From positions 62,001 to 126,000 of the forward strand of contig NZ_MUNP01000034.1 in the NCBI RefSeq assembly GCF_002001105.1: a stretch of DNA of 64,000 nt. Direction: 5' to 3'. This DNA is from Rhodanobacter sp. C06 (GTDB taxonomy: Bacteria > Pseudomonadota > Gammaproteobacteria > Xanthomonadales > Rhodanobacteraceae). Every line of letters begins with the position of its first letter. The first letter of the stretch is position 1. The translations under genes and the position numbers were made by a program. Positions 8,885-17,688 of this stretch are shown here, in pieces. A model generated the notes under the pieces. It searched no databases. It was not told where the DNA came from and saw only the letters and a list, made by a program, of their open reading frames with translations.

Positions 8885-8898
8885 TGGCCCATCAGGCG
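8878..8898 (+). terminator. Hairpin at the folE2 3' end
   Basis: CGCCTGATGGCCCATCAGGCG is a perfect palindrome that includes the folE2 stop codon. The bases after it are not a clean U-tract (agaggttgttt), so it may work as a weak terminator or as transcript-end protection. Confidence 0.55.
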
Positions 8899-8962
8899 AG
8901 AGGTTGTTTGACCCTACAGTACTCTATGTTGCCGCTTCAAACGGGTTCCGGAGGAAGGGCTC

Positions 8963-9568
8963 ATGCGTTTTCAGGGACGGGTGATCGAGTGGAACGATGA
9001 GCGTGGCTACGGCCAAATCGTCACCCACGGTGACCAGCAACGCATCTTTCTGCACATCAAGTATTTCGCTGCCGGCCGTACGCGTCGGCCGAAGGTCGAC
9101 GACATCCTTACATATGCCGTGGTTGCGGGGGAGCGCGGGCGTCCGCGTGCCGATGCTGTCGCCTTTGCTGCGACCAAGCCGGGCCGCGGAGCGGGTGCCC
9201 AGTTGTCGAAAGGATCGGTGCTTCCGGTGTGGGGAGTGACTTTGTTCGTTGCCGTCCTGTTTGCGATGGCATGGCAAGAGCGCGTGCCTTGGCTTGTTCT
9301 GGCAGCTTATGGCGCGATGAGCACAGTGACATTTCTTGTGTATTGGCGGGATAAGCGTGCGGCGCAAGAGGGTCGTTGGCGAACACCGGAAAGCACGTTG
9401 CAGGGCTTGGCTTTGCTTTGCGGCTGGCCGGGAGCCTGGTTGGCCCAGGGGCGACTGCGGCACAAGAGCAGCAAGCGCCCGTTCCTGGCGATGTTCTGGG
9501 CGATGGTCGCGTGCAACATCGCGGGCTTGCTTTGGCTTGCTCCGCGCTTGGCCGGAATGTTTTCCTGA
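8963..9568 (+). CDS. Cold-shock domain / DUF1294 membrane fusion protein
   Basis: Protein of 201 residues with two parts. Residues 1-65 form a cold-shock (OB-fold) domain with RNP-like GRVIEWNDERGYGQIV and a QRIFLHIKYF stretch. Residues 85-200 form a DUF1294 membrane domain with about four hydrophobic segments and the family pattern YWRDKRAAQEGRWRTPESTL and GWPGAWLAQ. A strong GGAGG ribosome-binding site precedes the ATG. The role of the fusion is unknown; tethering nucleic-acid binding to the membrane is the obvious idea. Codon use looks somewhat less GC-biased than in its neighbours. It is convergent with yidD. Confidence 0.88.
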   Translation: MRFQGRVIEWNDERGYGQIVTHGDQQRIFLHIKYFAAGRTRRPKVDDILTYAVVAGERGRPRADAVAFAATKPGRGAGAQLSKGSVLPVWGVTLFVAVLFAMAWQERVPWLVLAAYGAMSTVTFLVYWRDKRAAQEGRWRTPESTLQGLALLCGWPGAWLAQGRLRHKSSKRPFLAMFWAMVACNIAGLLWLAPRLAGMFS

Positions 9569-9607
9569 AGCGGGGCCAAGAGGATACTTGTGGCGTGGCC
9601 TGAGGCC

Positions 9608-9880
9608 TCAACGGGTGTGGCGCGAGTCCTCACGACAGCGGCAGCGTGCGAAGCGGAAGCGTTCGGGCACCGGGTCTGCCCCCCCTTCGCACAACGGCTG
9701 GCAGCGCAGCAGGCGCCAGCCGGTGAGCAGGCAGCCACGCCATGGACCGAAGCGCGTGACCGCGACCCGTGCATAATCGGAGCAACTGGGGTAGAAACGA
9801 CAACGCTGCCCCAAGAGAGGGCTGAGCCAGCGTTTGTAGAGGCGCAGCAGAAACAGCAGGAATCGGGTCAGGGCATTCAC
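9608..9880 (-). CDS. yidD: Membrane protein insertion efficiency factor YidD
   Basis: Small membrane-associated protein of 90 residues that assists insertion by the YidC/Sec machinery. The family core [19 protein letters not shown] and GWRLLRCQP with its conserved cysteines is intact, after an amphipathic N-terminus [17 protein letters not shown]. The start is GTG at 9880; no in-frame ATG is closer. In most bacteria yidD lies between rnpA and yidC; here it stands alone, next to dksA. It shares a short upstream region with the divergent dksA. Confidence 0.9.
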   Translation of the reverse strand: MNALTRFLLFLLRLYKRWLSPLLGQRCRFYPSCSDYARVAVTRFGPWRGCLLTGWRLLRCQPLCEGGADPVPERFRFARCRCREDSRHTR

Positions 9881-9932
9881 GTTGCCGGAACAGTTGGTCG
9901 CCGGTAGTGTTGCCAGTATCCCAGAAGCCGGC

Positions 9933-9961
9933 TTGCCGGTGTAGGACACATGGGCTATAAC
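9933..9961 (+). promoter_or_regulatory. Candidate sigma-70 promoter of dksA
   Basis: TTGCCG at 9933-9938 and TATAAC at 9956-9961 are separated by 17 bases, close to the sigma-70 consensus. The -10 lies 34 bases before the dksA start. No other promoter pair is visible in the yidD-dksA gap. Confidence 0.6.
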
Positions 9962-9995
9962 ACCCGGCCGCCACGGCCAAAAATGGTGAAGGAAT

Positions 9996-11159
9996 ATGGC
10001 GAAAACCACGCGCAGTTCGACCACCGCCAAGGCTGGCAAGGGGAAGGCGTCCGCACGATCGGGTAACGCCGCCGCCAAGGCGAAAGCCGCTAGTGCGCGG
10101 ACCGCGAAGGCCGGCGTGAAGGCTCCCGTGAAGAAAGCCGCCGCGGGGAAGCCTGTCGCGAAGAAGGCAGCCAAGCCCGCCGCGAAGAAGCCCGTGGTGA
10201 AGAAGGCGCCGGCCAGGAAGGCGGCGCCGGCGAGCAAGCCAGCTGCGAAGAAGCCCGCCAAGCCGGTCGCGAAGAAGCCGGCAAGCGCGAAGGCGGCCAA
10301 ACCCGCGGCGAAGAAGCCGGCGGCCAAGCCGGTCGTCGCGCACAAGGCGGCCAAGCCCGCGCCGAAGCCGGTGGCGAAGAAGGTCGCCAAGCCGGTAGCC
10401 AAGCCACCGGTAGCCAAGCCCACTGCGAAGCCGGTAGCCAAACCGGCGGCGAAGCCGGTGGCAGTCGCCAAGCCGGCCAAGGGCAAGCCCGTCGCTTCGC
10501 AGCCGGCCGTCGCGCCGGCCAAGGCGGCGCCTGTCGAGAAGAAACCCTCCCCGCCCGCCGCCTCGCCGTTCAAGGGCAAGGTGGCGAGCGCCACGGCCAT
10601 GGTGTTGCCGCGCAATGCGAACGCCACGGCTCATGCATCCCACAAGCCATCGAAGAACACGTCGTCCTCAATGAACAAACAGGCTGCAAAAATCCTAGAC
10701 AACGGCGTCACCCGCGAAGACGGGCGTTACGCCTTGCCCGCCACCACCCAGATCGCGTTGCCCAAGGGCTACCGTCCCTCCAGCAAGGAGGAGTACATGA
10801 ACCCGATGCATCTGGCCTACTTCCGCAACAAGCTGCGCGACTGGCGCGACCAGCTGGTCGAGGAGTCGCGCCAGACCATGGACAACCTGCGCGACGAGGT
10901 GCGCGACGTGGGCGACGAGGCCGAGCGCGCCACCCGCGAGACCGAGAACTCGCTGGAGCTTCGTACCCGCGACCGCTACCGCAAGCTGATCTCCAAGATC
11001 GACAAGGCGCTGCGTCGCATCGAGGAAGGCAGCTACGGCTACTGCGAGGAAACCGACGAGGAGATCGGCGTGGATCGCCTCGACGCCCGTCCCATCGCAA
11101 CCCTGTCGCTGGATGCGCAGGAGCGTCGCGAGCATCTGCAGAAGCAGATGGGGGATTAA
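9996..11159 (+). CDS. dksA: DksA-type RNA polymerase secondary-channel factor with long Lys/Ala/Pro tail
   Basis: Protein of 387 residues. Residues 1 to about 225 are a histone-H1-like, low-complexity tail of Lys, Ala and Pro repeats (AKPVAKK, KPAAKKP). Residues 226-387 are a DksA domain: a coiled coil around [24 protein letters not shown] and a zinc-finger region near [20 protein letters not shown]. Only one of the four cysteines of classic DksA remains, so zinc binding by four Cys is impossible. DksA binds the secondary channel of RNA polymerase and works with ppGpp. An in-frame ATG at 10672 ([12 protein letters not shown]) sits exactly at the domain border and could give a tailless form. 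Tailed DksA proteins are known in Xanthomonadales. Confidence 0.9.
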   Translation: MAKTTRSSTTAKAGKGKASARSGNAAAKAKAASARTAKAGVKAPVKKAAAGKPVAKKAAKPAAKKPVVKKAPARKAAPASKPAAKKPAKPVAKKPASAKAAKPAAKKPAAKPVVAHKAAKPAPKPVAKKVAKPVAKPPVAKPTAKPVAKPAAKPVAVAKPAKGKPVASQPAVAPAKAAPVEKKPSPPAASPFKGKVASATAMVLPRNANATAHASHKPSKNTSSSMNKQAAKILDNGVTREDGRYALPATTQIALPKGYRPSSKEEYMNPMHLAYFRNKLRDWRDQLVEESRQTMDNLRDEVRDVGDEAERATRETENSLELRTRDRYRKLISKIDKALRRIEEGSYGYCEETDEEIGVDRLDARPIATLSLDAQERREHLQKQMGD

Positions 11160-11168
11160 GCGCGGTTC

Positions 11169-11227
11169 TTTTGCGCTCCTCCGTGAGCGCAAAGATCAAG
11201 CCGGCATCCGTGCCGGACTGTTCAACA
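11169..11227 (+). repeat. Single family-A repeat after dksA
   Basis: TGCGCTCCTCCGTGAGCGC, then AAAGATCAA, then CCGGCATCCGTGCCGG and ACTGTTCAAC follow the family-A layout with a changed core palindrome. It lies between the dksA stop and the rho-independent terminator. Confidence 0.7.
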
Positions 11228-11255
11228 AAAAGCCCCGCTTCAAGCGGGGCTTTTT
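11227..11255 (+). terminator. Rho-independent terminator after dksA
   Basis: AAAAAGCCCCGC-TTCAA-GCGGGGCTTTTT forms a strong stem with a T-run on both strands, so it could serve dksA and also sufE from the other side. Confidence 0.9.
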
Positions 11256-11330
11256 GTGAGGGAATGAGGAGTGGGGGAGGGCGGGGTCGCAGCACGCCGC
11301 TGCTCTTCCTGACTGCTCGCTCCTCTCCAC
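11256..11330. repeat. GAGTGAG-type intergenic repeat
   Basis: The spacer beyond the sufE stop contains CTCCTCTCCACTCACTTCTC directly after the stop codon, and GGAATGAGGAGTGGGGGAGG on the far side, an imperfect inverted arrangement. The same layout follows the SDR gene at 51256-51379, there again starting right at the stop codon. Confidence 0.55.
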
Positions 11331-11777
11331 TCACTTCTCGGCTTGAGCTGCCGCGGCGGCGTAACCCTTCAGCTTCGCCAGCATCGCCGCCAGTCCGTTC
11401 GAACGGGTGGGCGAAAGGTGCTTGGCCAAGCCAATGGCCTGGATGAAATCCGGTTCGGTGGCCACGATTTCGGTGGCGGGGCGGTCGGAGTACACGCGCA
11501 GCACCAAGGCAATCAGGCCCGAGACGATGGCCGAGTCGCTGGCTGCCGCGAAGTGCATGCGGGCGACATCACCGCTGGGCACCAGCCACACCATCGACTG
11601 GCAGCCGTGCACGCGCCAGGCCTCGGTCTTGCATTCCTCCGGGAACGGCGGCAACTGCCTGCCGAGGTCGATCAGGTACTGGTAGCGTTCGCTCCACTCG
11701 CTGAAGTAGGCGAACTCCTCGGCGATCTCGCGTTGCGCCTCGTCGGCGCTGGTGGTGCTCGTGACGGTGTCGTTCAT
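11331..11777 (-). CDS. sufE: Cysteine desulfuration protein SufE
   Basis: SufE of 148 residues, the sulfur acceptor that takes persulfide from SufS and hands it to SufB for iron-sulfur cluster building. The acceptor Cys59 lies in RVHGCQSMVWLVP, the family signature. The second signature region, GLAKHLSPTRSNGL, is present near the C-terminus. No other suf gene is in the window, so it is uncoupled from the suf operon. It is convergent with dksA, with a shared terminator between them. Confidence 0.93.
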   Translation of the reverse strand: MNDTVTSTTSADEAQREIAEEFAYFSEWSERYQYLIDLGRQLPPFPEECKTEAWRVHGCQSMVWLVPSGDVARMHFAAASDSAIVSGLIALVLRVYSDRPATEIVATEPDFIQAIGLAKHLSPTRSNGLAAMLAKLKGYAAAAAQAEK

Positions 11778-11822
11778 GCGTGCATTATCGCGCGCCTGCC
11801 GGCACGGCGCGAAATGGCGCGT

Positions 11823-13196
11823 TCATGCCTTGGCCACGCTCCAGCGCGTGCCTTGCGCGCCGTCCTCGATCGCCACGCCCATCGCGGCGAGCTCGGCGCG
11901 GATCGCATCGGCGCGAGCGAAGTCGCGGGCGGCGCGGGCAGCGCGGCGCTCCTCCAGCAGGGCTTCCACCCGCGCGGCATCGACCGCGGCACCGCCGGCC
12001 TGCTTGAACCAGGCCTCCGGGTCCTGCTGCAGCAGGCCCAGCAAGGCACCGCCGCCGAGCAGGGCGGCCTTGGCGACCGGCGTGCCGGACTGGCGCGCCG
12101 CATCGGCCAGCACGGACAGTTCGGCCAGCGCCTGCGGGGTGTTGAGGTCGTCGCACAGCGCAGCTTCGACCTTTTCGGGCACTGGCAGGGGGGCCGTATC
12201 CACCGCAACGTCGGCCAGTTCGCGCAGCACGCGATACCAGCCGTCCAGCGTGCTCACCGACTGCGCGATCGCGGCGTCGGACCAGTCCAGCGGCTGGCGG
12301 TAGTGCCCGCTCATCAGGCGCAGGCGCAGCGCCTCGGCGGGATGGTGCTTGAGCAACTCGTGCAACTGCAGCACGTTGCCCAGCGACTTCGACATCTTGC
12401 GGCCGTCGAAGGTGAGCATGCCGTTGTGCAGCCACCAGCGCGCGAAGAGCTTGCCGCCGTGGGCACAGGTGGACTGGGCGACCTCGTTCTCGTGATGGGG
12501 AAACAGCAGGTCGTTGCCGCCGGCGTGGATGTCGATGGTCTCGCCCAGGTGCTTCTCGGCCATCGCCGAGCACTCGATGTGCCAGCCGGGGCGGCCGCGG
12601 CCCCAGGGGCTGTCCCAGCCGGGCAGTTCCGGCGTGGAGGGCTTCCACAGCACGAAGTCGGCGGGGTTCTTCTTGTACGGGGCCACTTCCACGCGGGCGC
12701 CGGCGATCATCTCCTCGGTGTCGCGACCTGAGAGCTTGCCGTAGTCGGGGTAACTGGCCACGTTGAACAGCACGTGGCATTCCGCCGCATAGGCGTGGCC
12801 GTCGACGATCAAACGCTCGATCATCGCGACGATCGGGTCGATGTGCGCGGTGGCGCAGGGCTCCGCGTCGGGCGGTGCGATGCCCAGCCTGGCCATGTCC
12901 TCGCGGTAGGCGGCGGTGAACTTGCCGGTGATCGCCTCGATGCCCACGCCCTGTTCCAGCGCGGCGGTATTGATCTTGTCGTCCACGTCGGTGATGTTGC
13001 GGGCGTAGACCACGTTCGGGTAATGCCGGCGCAGCAGCTTGGCCAGCACGTCGAACACCACCGGGCCGCGCGCGTTGCCAATGTGCACGTAGTTGTAGAC
13101 CGTAGGCCCGCACACGTACATCGTCACCCGGTTCGGGTCGAGCGGTTCGAACGGCTCGGCGCGGCGGGTGCGGCTGTTGTAGAGCGAAATCGGCAT
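11823..13196 (-). CDS. cysS: Cysteinyl-tRNA synthetase
   Basis: Class I aminoacyl-tRNA synthetase of 457 residues that charges tRNA-Cys. The HIGH-type motif is VHIGNARG, the KMSKS motif is [10 protein letters not shown], and the zinc ligands show as [16 protein letters not shown] and [10 protein letters not shown]. The start at 13196 ([16 protein letters not shown]) matches the family; an open frame running up to 14357 is non-coding extension. Length and C-terminal helical part are normal. It stands alone, divergent from the glycine-zipper gene. Confidence 0.96.
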   Translation of the reverse strand: MPISLYNSRTRRAEPFEPLDPNRVTMYVCGPTVYNYVHIGNARGPVVFDVLAKLLRRHYPNVVYARNITDVDDKINTAALEQGVGIEAITGKFTAAYREDMARLGIAPPDAEPCATAHIDPIVAMIERLIVDGHAYAAECHVLFNVASYPDYGKLSGRDTEEMIAGARVEVAPYKKNPADFVLWKPSTPELPGWDSPWGRGRPGWHIECSAMAEKHLGETIDIHAGGNDLLFPHHENEVAQSTCAHGGKLFARWWLHNGMLTFDGRKMSKSLGNVLQLHELLKHHPAEALRLRLMSGHYRQPLDWSDAAIAQSVSTLDGWYRVLRELADVAVDTAPLPVPEKVEAALCDDLNTPQALAELSVLADAARQSGTPVAKAALLGGGALLGLLQQDPEAWFKQAGGAAVDAARVEALLEERRAARAARDFARADAIRAELAAMGVAIEDGAQGTRWSVAKA

Positions 13197-13373
13197 CGTC
13201 GGGGTCCGGGCGGTGACGGCGGAAGCGGGCCAGCCGTGCATATTAACAAGGTGTAAGCGGCGCGGCGGCAAGGCGTCGCACCCGAGGAATTCTAAGCCGC
13301 GATTCAGTGTCCATTTGCTGCAATCGGTCATGCGCCGAAGTTGCGCCTGAAACACCCTACGGGAGTTCGCGAA

Positions 13374-13925
13374 ATGCCCAAGTTTCTCCTTGTCACGCTG
13401 GCCTTGGCGCTGGCCGTCGCCACTGGCGCCCAGGCGCAGGACGCGCGTTATCCAGGGCCGCCACCGGGGGCGCCTCCGCAGGACGACAACGCCCACTACG
13501 GCTGGGCCGACGTGTTGCGGGTCGACCCGGTTTACGGCGTCACCCAGACGACCGTGCCGCGCCAGCAGTGCTACGACCAGCAGGTGGTGCAGCGGGATCC
13601 GGGCAACAGCACGGCCGGCACCATCCTTGGCGCGGTGGTGGGCGGTGTGCTGGGCAGTACCATTGGCAAGGGCGACGGCCGCAAGGCGGCCACCGTAGTC
13701 GGTGCGGTGGCCGGCGGTGCGGTGGGCAACCGGGTGTCCGACCATGGCGGCAGCTACGAAACCACCCAGACCCGTTGCCGCGAGGTCAGCACGGTCAGCG
13801 AGCAGCGCCAGATCATGGGCTACGACGTGGAATACCGCTATCGCGGCGAGGTCTACGAGTCGCGCCTGAACTACGACCCCGGCGAGCGCCTGCGCGTGCG
13901 GGTGAGCGTGACCCCCGCCGATTGA
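13374..13925 (+). CDS. Glycine-zipper (17 kDa antigen-like) outer membrane protein
   Basis: Exported protein of 183 residues with a signal peptide ([22 protein letters not shown], cleavage after AQA). The middle holds a glycine-zipper 2TM segment, [20 protein letters not shown], repeated as [13 protein letters not shown], like SlyB/17 kDa surface antigens. The C-terminal part ([16 protein letters not shown]) is the family beta segment. No lipobox Cys follows the signal peptide, so it is probably a soluble or peripherally bound periplasmic protein rather than a lipoprotein. GGGAG at 13361-13365 supports the ATG at 13374. Confidence 0.85.
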   Translation: MPKFLLVTLALALAVATGAQAQDARYPGPPPGAPPQDDNAHYGWADVLRVDPVYGVTQTTVPRQQCYDQQVVQRDPGNSTAGTILGAVVGGVLGSTIGKGDGRKAATVVGAVAGGAVGNRVSDHGGSYETTQTRCREVSTVSEQRQIMGYDVEYRYRGEVYESRLNYDPGERLRVRVSVTPAD

Positions 13926-13948
13926 TCGTGCGACTGCCTCGAAGATGC

Positions 13949-13978
13949 GACGCCGCCTCCGGGCGGCGTCTTCGTTTT
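13949..13978 (+). terminator. Rho-independent terminator after the glycine-zipper gene
   Basis: GACGCCGCC and GGCGGCGTC pair over a four-base loop, followed by TTCGTTTT, 24 bases after the stop codon. Confidence 0.85.
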
Positions 13979-14051
13979 GGTGTCGTGCAACGGCATGTTG
14001 CATGGCAGCGAAAATCCCGTCATGATGGCGCCTCGCCCGACTGGAACCCCC

Positions 14052-14156
14052 ATGTCCACAGCCGTCTATACCGCCAATGTCCTGACCAGCGCCCGCATGG
14101 CTGCTGGCATGACGTCGCGTGCGCGCCGACCGCTGGACGAACATCCGGTCGGGTAG
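14052..14156 (+). other. Possible short leader ORF upstream of argF'
   Basis: The roughly 430 bp gap before argF' holds a 34-codon reading frame starting ATGTCCACAGCCGTCTAT and ending TAG at 14154-14156. Its second half contains clustered arginine codons (SRARRP, using CGT CGC CGA). A terminator-like hairpin starts 35 bases after its stop. This is the layout of an amino-acid attenuator, but no anti-terminator pairing is evident by eye and the ribosome-binding site is poor. It may be chance. Confidence 0.25.
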
Positions 14157-14190
14157 ACTGTCGCGCGCGTTTCTATAGTGTATCGACGAC

Positions 14191-14217
14191 AAAACCCGGC
14201 CATCGTGCCGGGTTTTT
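14191..14217 (+). terminator. Terminator-like hairpin upstream of argF'
   Basis: AAAACCCGGC-CATCGT-GCCGGGTTTT followed by more T residues. It lies between any far-upstream promoter and argF', so either it ends an upstream transcript or it acts as an attenuator for the arginine operon. Confidence 0.6.
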
Positions 14218-14229
14218 TGTTTTGGGTTT

Positions 14230-14342
14230 GGTTCCACGCGGGTCCATCCGCAAAACCCCGGCCATCCATGGCCGGACTTTTCACAAAAGCGCGGTTCCAT
14301 CCACGAGAAGCGAAACCGGCCATCCGCGGCCGGACTTTCAAC
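14230..14342 (+). repeat. Tandem pair of family-A repeats before argF'
   Basis: Two units about 60 bases apart, with cores CCGGCCATCCATGGCCGG and CCGGCCATCCGCGGCCGG, each followed by ACTTT(T)CA. The second ends 17 bases before the argF' ATG. This is the same pair-before-start arrangement as at 5065-5182 and 5455-5580. Confidence 0.8.
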
Positions 14343-14359
14343 CAAGAGCGATCTCACCC

Positions 14360-15367
14360 ATGACCATTCGCCACTTCCTCACCACCCAGGACTGGAGCCG
14401 CGCCGAGATCGACGCGCTGCTGGAACAGGCCGCCGCGTTCAAGCGTTCGCCCGCCGGCACGCAGCTGGCCGGCAAGTCGGTGGCGCTGTTGTTCTTCAAC
14501 CCCTCGATGCGCACCCGCACCAGCTTCGAGCTCGGCGCGTTCCAACTGGGCGGTCACGCGGTGGTGCTGGCGCCGGGCAAGGACGCGTGGCCGATCGAGT
14601 TCGAGGTGGGCGCGGTGATGGACGGCGATACCGAGGAGCATGTGGCCGAAGTGGCGCGCGTGCTCAGCCGCTACGTGGACCTGATCTGCGTGCGTGCGTT
14701 TCCGAAGTTCCAGGACTGGACGGTGGATCGCCAGGACAAGGTCATCAAGGCGTTCGCGCAGTACGCCACGGTGCCTGTCATCAACATGGAGACGATCACC
14801 CATCCCTGCCAGGAATTGGCGCATGCGCTGGCCATGCAGGATCGCCTTGGCGATCTGCATAAAAAGAAATACGTACTGACATGGACGTATCACCCGAAGC
14901 CCTTGAACACCGCGGTGGCCAATTCCGCGCTGCTGATCGCAACGAAGATGGGCATGGACGTGACCCTGCTGTGCCCCACGCCCGACTACGTGCTGGACGA
15001 TCGCTACATGGCCTTCGGCCGCGCGAATGCCGAAGCCAACGGCGGCTCGCTCACGGTCAGCCATGACATCGAGGAAGCCTACAGCGGCGCCGACGTGGTC
15101 TATGCCAAGAGCTGGGGCGCGTTGCCGTACTTCGGCCAGTGGGAGCAGGAAAAGCCCATCCGTGATGCGCACAAGCACTTCATCGTGGACGAGCCGAAGA
15201 TGGCGCTGACCAACAAAGGGCTCTTCAGCCACTGCTTGCCGTTGCGCCGCAACGTCAAGGCCACCGACGCGGTGATGGATGCGCCGTACTGCTTCGCCAT
15301 CGACGAGGCCGAGAACCGCCTGCACGTGCAGAAGGCGGTGATGGCAGCGCTGGCGGGACAGGGCTGA
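14360..15367 (+). CDS. argF': N-acetylornithine carbamoyltransferase
   Basis: Transcarbamylase of 335 residues that converts N-acetylornithine and carbamoyl phosphate to N-acetylcitrulline, the special arginine route of Xanthomonadales. It aligns end to end, from memory, with Xanthomonas campestris AOTCase: [18 protein letters not shown] (carbamoyl-phosphate loop), [35 protein letters not shown], and [17 protein letters not shown]. It opens a twelve-gene operon ending at proA. The start ATG at 14360 follows the family-A repeats. Ordinary ornithine carbamoyltransferases differ at the substrate loop, so I favour AOTCase strongly. Confidence 0.96.
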   Translation: MTIRHFLTTQDWSRAEIDALLEQAAAFKRSPAGTQLAGKSVALLFFNPSMRTRTSFELGAFQLGGHAVVLAPGKDAWPIEFEVGAVMDGDTEEHVAEVARVLSRYVDLICVRAFPKFQDWTVDRQDKVIKAFAQYATVPVINMETITHPCQELAHALAMQDRLGDLHKKKYVLTWTYHPKPLNTAVANSALLIATKMGMDVTLLCPTPDYVLDDRYMAFGRANAEANGGSLTVSHDIEEAYSGADVVYAKSWGALPYFGQWEQEKPIRDAHKHFIVDEPKMALTNKGLFSHCLPLRRNVKATDAVMDAPYCFAIDEAENRLHVQKAVMAALAGQG

Positions 15368-15374
15368 GCCTTCC

Positions 15375-15998
15375 ATGTATACGCCCAAGCACTTCGCCGA
15401 AATGCGCGTGGAAGTCCTGCGCGGGCTGATCCGCGACTGTCCGTTCGCCACCGTGGTGTCGAACGGTGCGGACGGCCTCGCCGCCAACCACCTGCCGTTC
15501 GAGCTGGTGGGCAACGCGTTGCATGGCCACGTGGCGCGGGGCAACGAGCTGGCGCGACTCGACGGCGCCGAGGTACTGGTGGTCTTCCGCGGCCCGGATG
15601 GTTACATCAGCCCGAACTGGTATCCGACCAAGCAGGAGACGCATCGCGAAGTGCCCACCTGGAACTACGCGGTGGCGCACGTGCACGGGAGACTGAAGGT
15701 GCTCGAGGATGCGGCGTGGCTGCGCGCCCTGCTGGAGCGCCTCACCGACCGCCATGAAGCCACCGAGCCGCAGCCCTGGCGCATCGACGATGCGCCCGTG
15801 GATCACGTCGAAAAAATGCTGCACGCGATCGTCGGCATCGAGATCGCCATCGAGCGCATCGAAGGCAAGTTCAAGCTCAGCCAGAACCACCCGGAGCGCA
15901 ACCGCCTCGGCGTGATCGCCGGCCTGCGCCGCCGCGATGGCGATGGCGACGCGGAACTCGCCAGCCTGATGGCCCTGCAGGAGGAATCGAAGGCATGA
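15375..15998 (+). CDS. paiB: PaiB-type FMN-binding negative regulator family protein
   Basis: Protein of 207 residues of the PaiB family, a split-barrel flavin-binding fold. Family signatures are MYTPKHFAE at the start, AANHLPFEL, and the VVFRGPDGYISPNWYPTK stretch followed by VPTWNYAVAHVHGR. In Bacillus PaiB represses sporulation and protease genes; in proteobacteria the role is unclear and the protein may be an oxidoreductase-like FMN binder. It starts 8 bases after argF' and overlaps the OsmC gene by four bases, so it is transcribed with the arginine genes. Confidence 0.9.
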   Translation: MYTPKHFAEMRVEVLRGLIRDCPFATVVSNGADGLAANHLPFELVGNALHGHVARGNELARLDGAEVLVVFRGPDGYISPNWYPTKQETHREVPTWNYAVAHVHGRLKVLEDAAWLRALLERLTDRHEATEPQPWRIDDAPVDHVEKMLHAIVGIEIAIERIEGKFKLSQNHPERNRLGVIAGLRRRDGDGDAELASLMALQEESKA

Positions 15999-16468
15999 AC
16001 CACTCGCATCGCTACCGCGTCGACGTGGTCTGGACCGGCAACCGCGGCAGCGGCACCGACGGCTACCGCAACTACAGCCGCAACCATGTGATCCGCATAC
16101 CCGGCAAGCCGGACCTTGCCGGTTCGTCCGACCCCACCTTCCGCGGCGACGCCACGAAGCACAACCCGGAAGACATGCTGGTGGCGGCGCTCTCCGCGTG
16201 CCACATGCTGTCCTACCTGCACATGGCCACCGTGGCGGGCGTGGTGGTCGTGGCCTACGACGACGCGGCCGAAGGCACGATGGTCACCGAAGGCGATGGC
16301 GGCCGCTTCACCGAGGTCGTGTTGCGTCCGGTCGTCACCATTCACGCCGACAGCGATCCCGGCAAGGCGCTGGCCGCGCACGAGACGGCGCACCACGCCT
16401 GCTTCATCGCCAATTCCGTGAATTTTCCGGTGCGCTGCGAGCCGCGCATCGTCGTTTCCTCCGACTGA
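15995..16468 (+). CDS. OsmC-family peroxiredoxin
   Basis: OsmC/Ohr-type thiol peroxidase of 157 residues. The two redox cysteines are in [10 protein letters not shown] and [10 protein letters not shown]. The family pattern [19 protein letters not shown] is intact. OsmC/Ohr proteins reduce organic hydroperoxides using dithiol cofactors such as lipoyl proteins. The start overlaps the paiB stop (ATGA), and argG follows after 28 bases. Position inside the arginine operon is conserved in kind with other Xanthomonadales accessory insertions, but any link to arginine metabolism is unproven. Confidence 0.9.
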   Translation: MNHSHRYRVDVVWTGNRGSGTDGYRNYSRNHVIRIPGKPDLAGSSDPTFRGDATKHNPEDMLVAALSACHMLSYLHMATVAGVVVVAYDDAAEGTMVTEGDGGRFTEVVLRPVVTIHADSDPGKALAAHETAHHACFIANSVNFPVRCEPRIVVSSD

Positions 16469-16496
16469 CATCTGCCCCGACCAGGATTCGCAAGCC

Positions 16497-17687
16497 ATGA
16501 GCAAAGACATCGTCCTCGCCTTCTCCGGCGGCCTCGACACCAGTTTCTGCGTGCCCTACCTCAAGGAACGCGGCTGGGCCGTGCACACCGTGTTCGCCGA
16601 CACCGGCGGGGTGGATGCCGAAGAACGCGCCTTCATCGAAGCGCGCGCCAAGGAGCTGGGCGTGGCCAGCCACGTCACCGTCGACGGCGGTCCGGCGATC
16701 TGGGCGGGTTTCGTGAAGCCCTTCGTGTGGGCGGGCGAGGGCTACCAGGGCCAGTACCCGCTGCTGGTGTCCGACCGCTACCTGATCGTGGAGGCTGCGC
16801 TCAAGCGCGCCGCCGAACTCGGCACGCGCGCCATCGCGCACGGCTGTACCGGCATGGGCAACGACCAGGTGCGCTTCGACCTCACGGTGAAGTCGCTGGG
16901 TGACTACGAGATCGTGGCGCCGATCCGCGAGATCCAGAAGGAGCACACCCAGACGCGCGCCTACGAGCAGAAGTTCCTGGAGGAGCGCGGCTTCGGCGTG
17001 CGCGCCAAGCAGCAGGCCTACACCATCAACGAGAACCTGCTCGGCGTCACCATGTCCGGCGGCGAGATCGACAAGTGGGAAGCCCCGGGCGAGGGTGCGC
17101 GCGGCTGGTGCAAGCCGCGCGCCGAGTGGCCGACGGCGCCGCTGCGCGTGCAGCTCGGCTTCGAGAACGGCGAGGCCGTGTCGCTGGACGGCGAGAAGCT
17201 CGCCGGCCACCAGCTGCTGGCGAAGCTCAATGCGCTGTTCGCGCCGTACGGCGTGGGCCGCGGCCTCTACACCGGCGACACCACCATCGGCCTCAAGGGC
17301 CGCATCATCTTCGAGGCGCCGGGCCTGATTTCGCTGCTCGCCGCGCACCGCGCGCTGGAAGAGGCCGTGCTCAGCAAGCAGCAGAACCGCTTCAAGCCCG
17401 AGGTGGCGCGCAAGTGGGTGGAGGTGGTATACGAGGGCTTCTTCCACGACCCGTTGAAGACCGACCTGGAAGCCTTCCTCGCCTCCAGCCAGTCCACCGT
17501 CAATGGCGTGGTCACGCTGGAGACGAACGGCGGCACGGTCGACGCGGTGGCCGTCGAGTCGAAGCACATCCTCAATGCCAAGGGCGCCACCTACGCACAG
17601 TCGGCCGATTGGGGCGTGGCCGAGGCCGAGGGCTTCATCAAGCTGTTCGGCATGAGCAGCACACTGTGGGCCGAGGTCAACCGCTGA
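16497..17687 (+). CDS. argG: Argininosuccinate synthase
   Basis: ATP-dependent ligase of 396 residues joining citrulline and aspartate. The PP-loop [15 protein letters not shown] lies at residues 8-22. [14 protein letters not shown] and the [14 protein letters not shown] region are typical, as is [16 protein letters not shown] further on. It belongs to the divergent argG type of Xanthomonas rather than the enterobacterial type. It precedes the dinB-like gene by one base, so translation is probably coupled. Confidence 0.96.
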   Translation: MSKDIVLAFSGGLDTSFCVPYLKERGWAVHTVFADTGGVDAEERAFIEARAKELGVASHVTVDGGPAIWAGFVKPFVWAGEGYQGQYPLLVSDRYLIVEAALKRAAELGTRAIAHGCTGMGNDQVRFDLTVKSLGDYEIVAPIREIQKEHTQTRAYEQKFLEERGFGVRAKQQAYTINENLLGVTMSGGEIDKWEAPGEGARGWCKPRAEWPTAPLRVQLGFENGEAVSLDGEKLAGHQLLAKLNALFAPYGVGRGLYTGDTTIGLKGRIIFEAPGLISLLAAHRALEEAVLSKQQNRFKPEVARKWVEVVYEGFFHDPLKTDLEAFLASSQSTVNGVVTLETNGGTVDAVAVESKHILNAKGATYAQSADWGVAEAEGFIKLFGMSSTLWAEVNR

Positions 17688-17688
17688 C

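Noticed and set aside
9630-10643. Gly/Arg-rich minus-strand frames opposite dksA
   Set aside because: They are mirrors of the Lys/Ala/Pro repeats; only the last 90 codons (yidD) are real.
13197-14357. N-terminal extension of the cysS frame to 844 codons
   Set aside because: The extension crosses the glycine-zipper gene and repeats; CysS starts normally at 13196.
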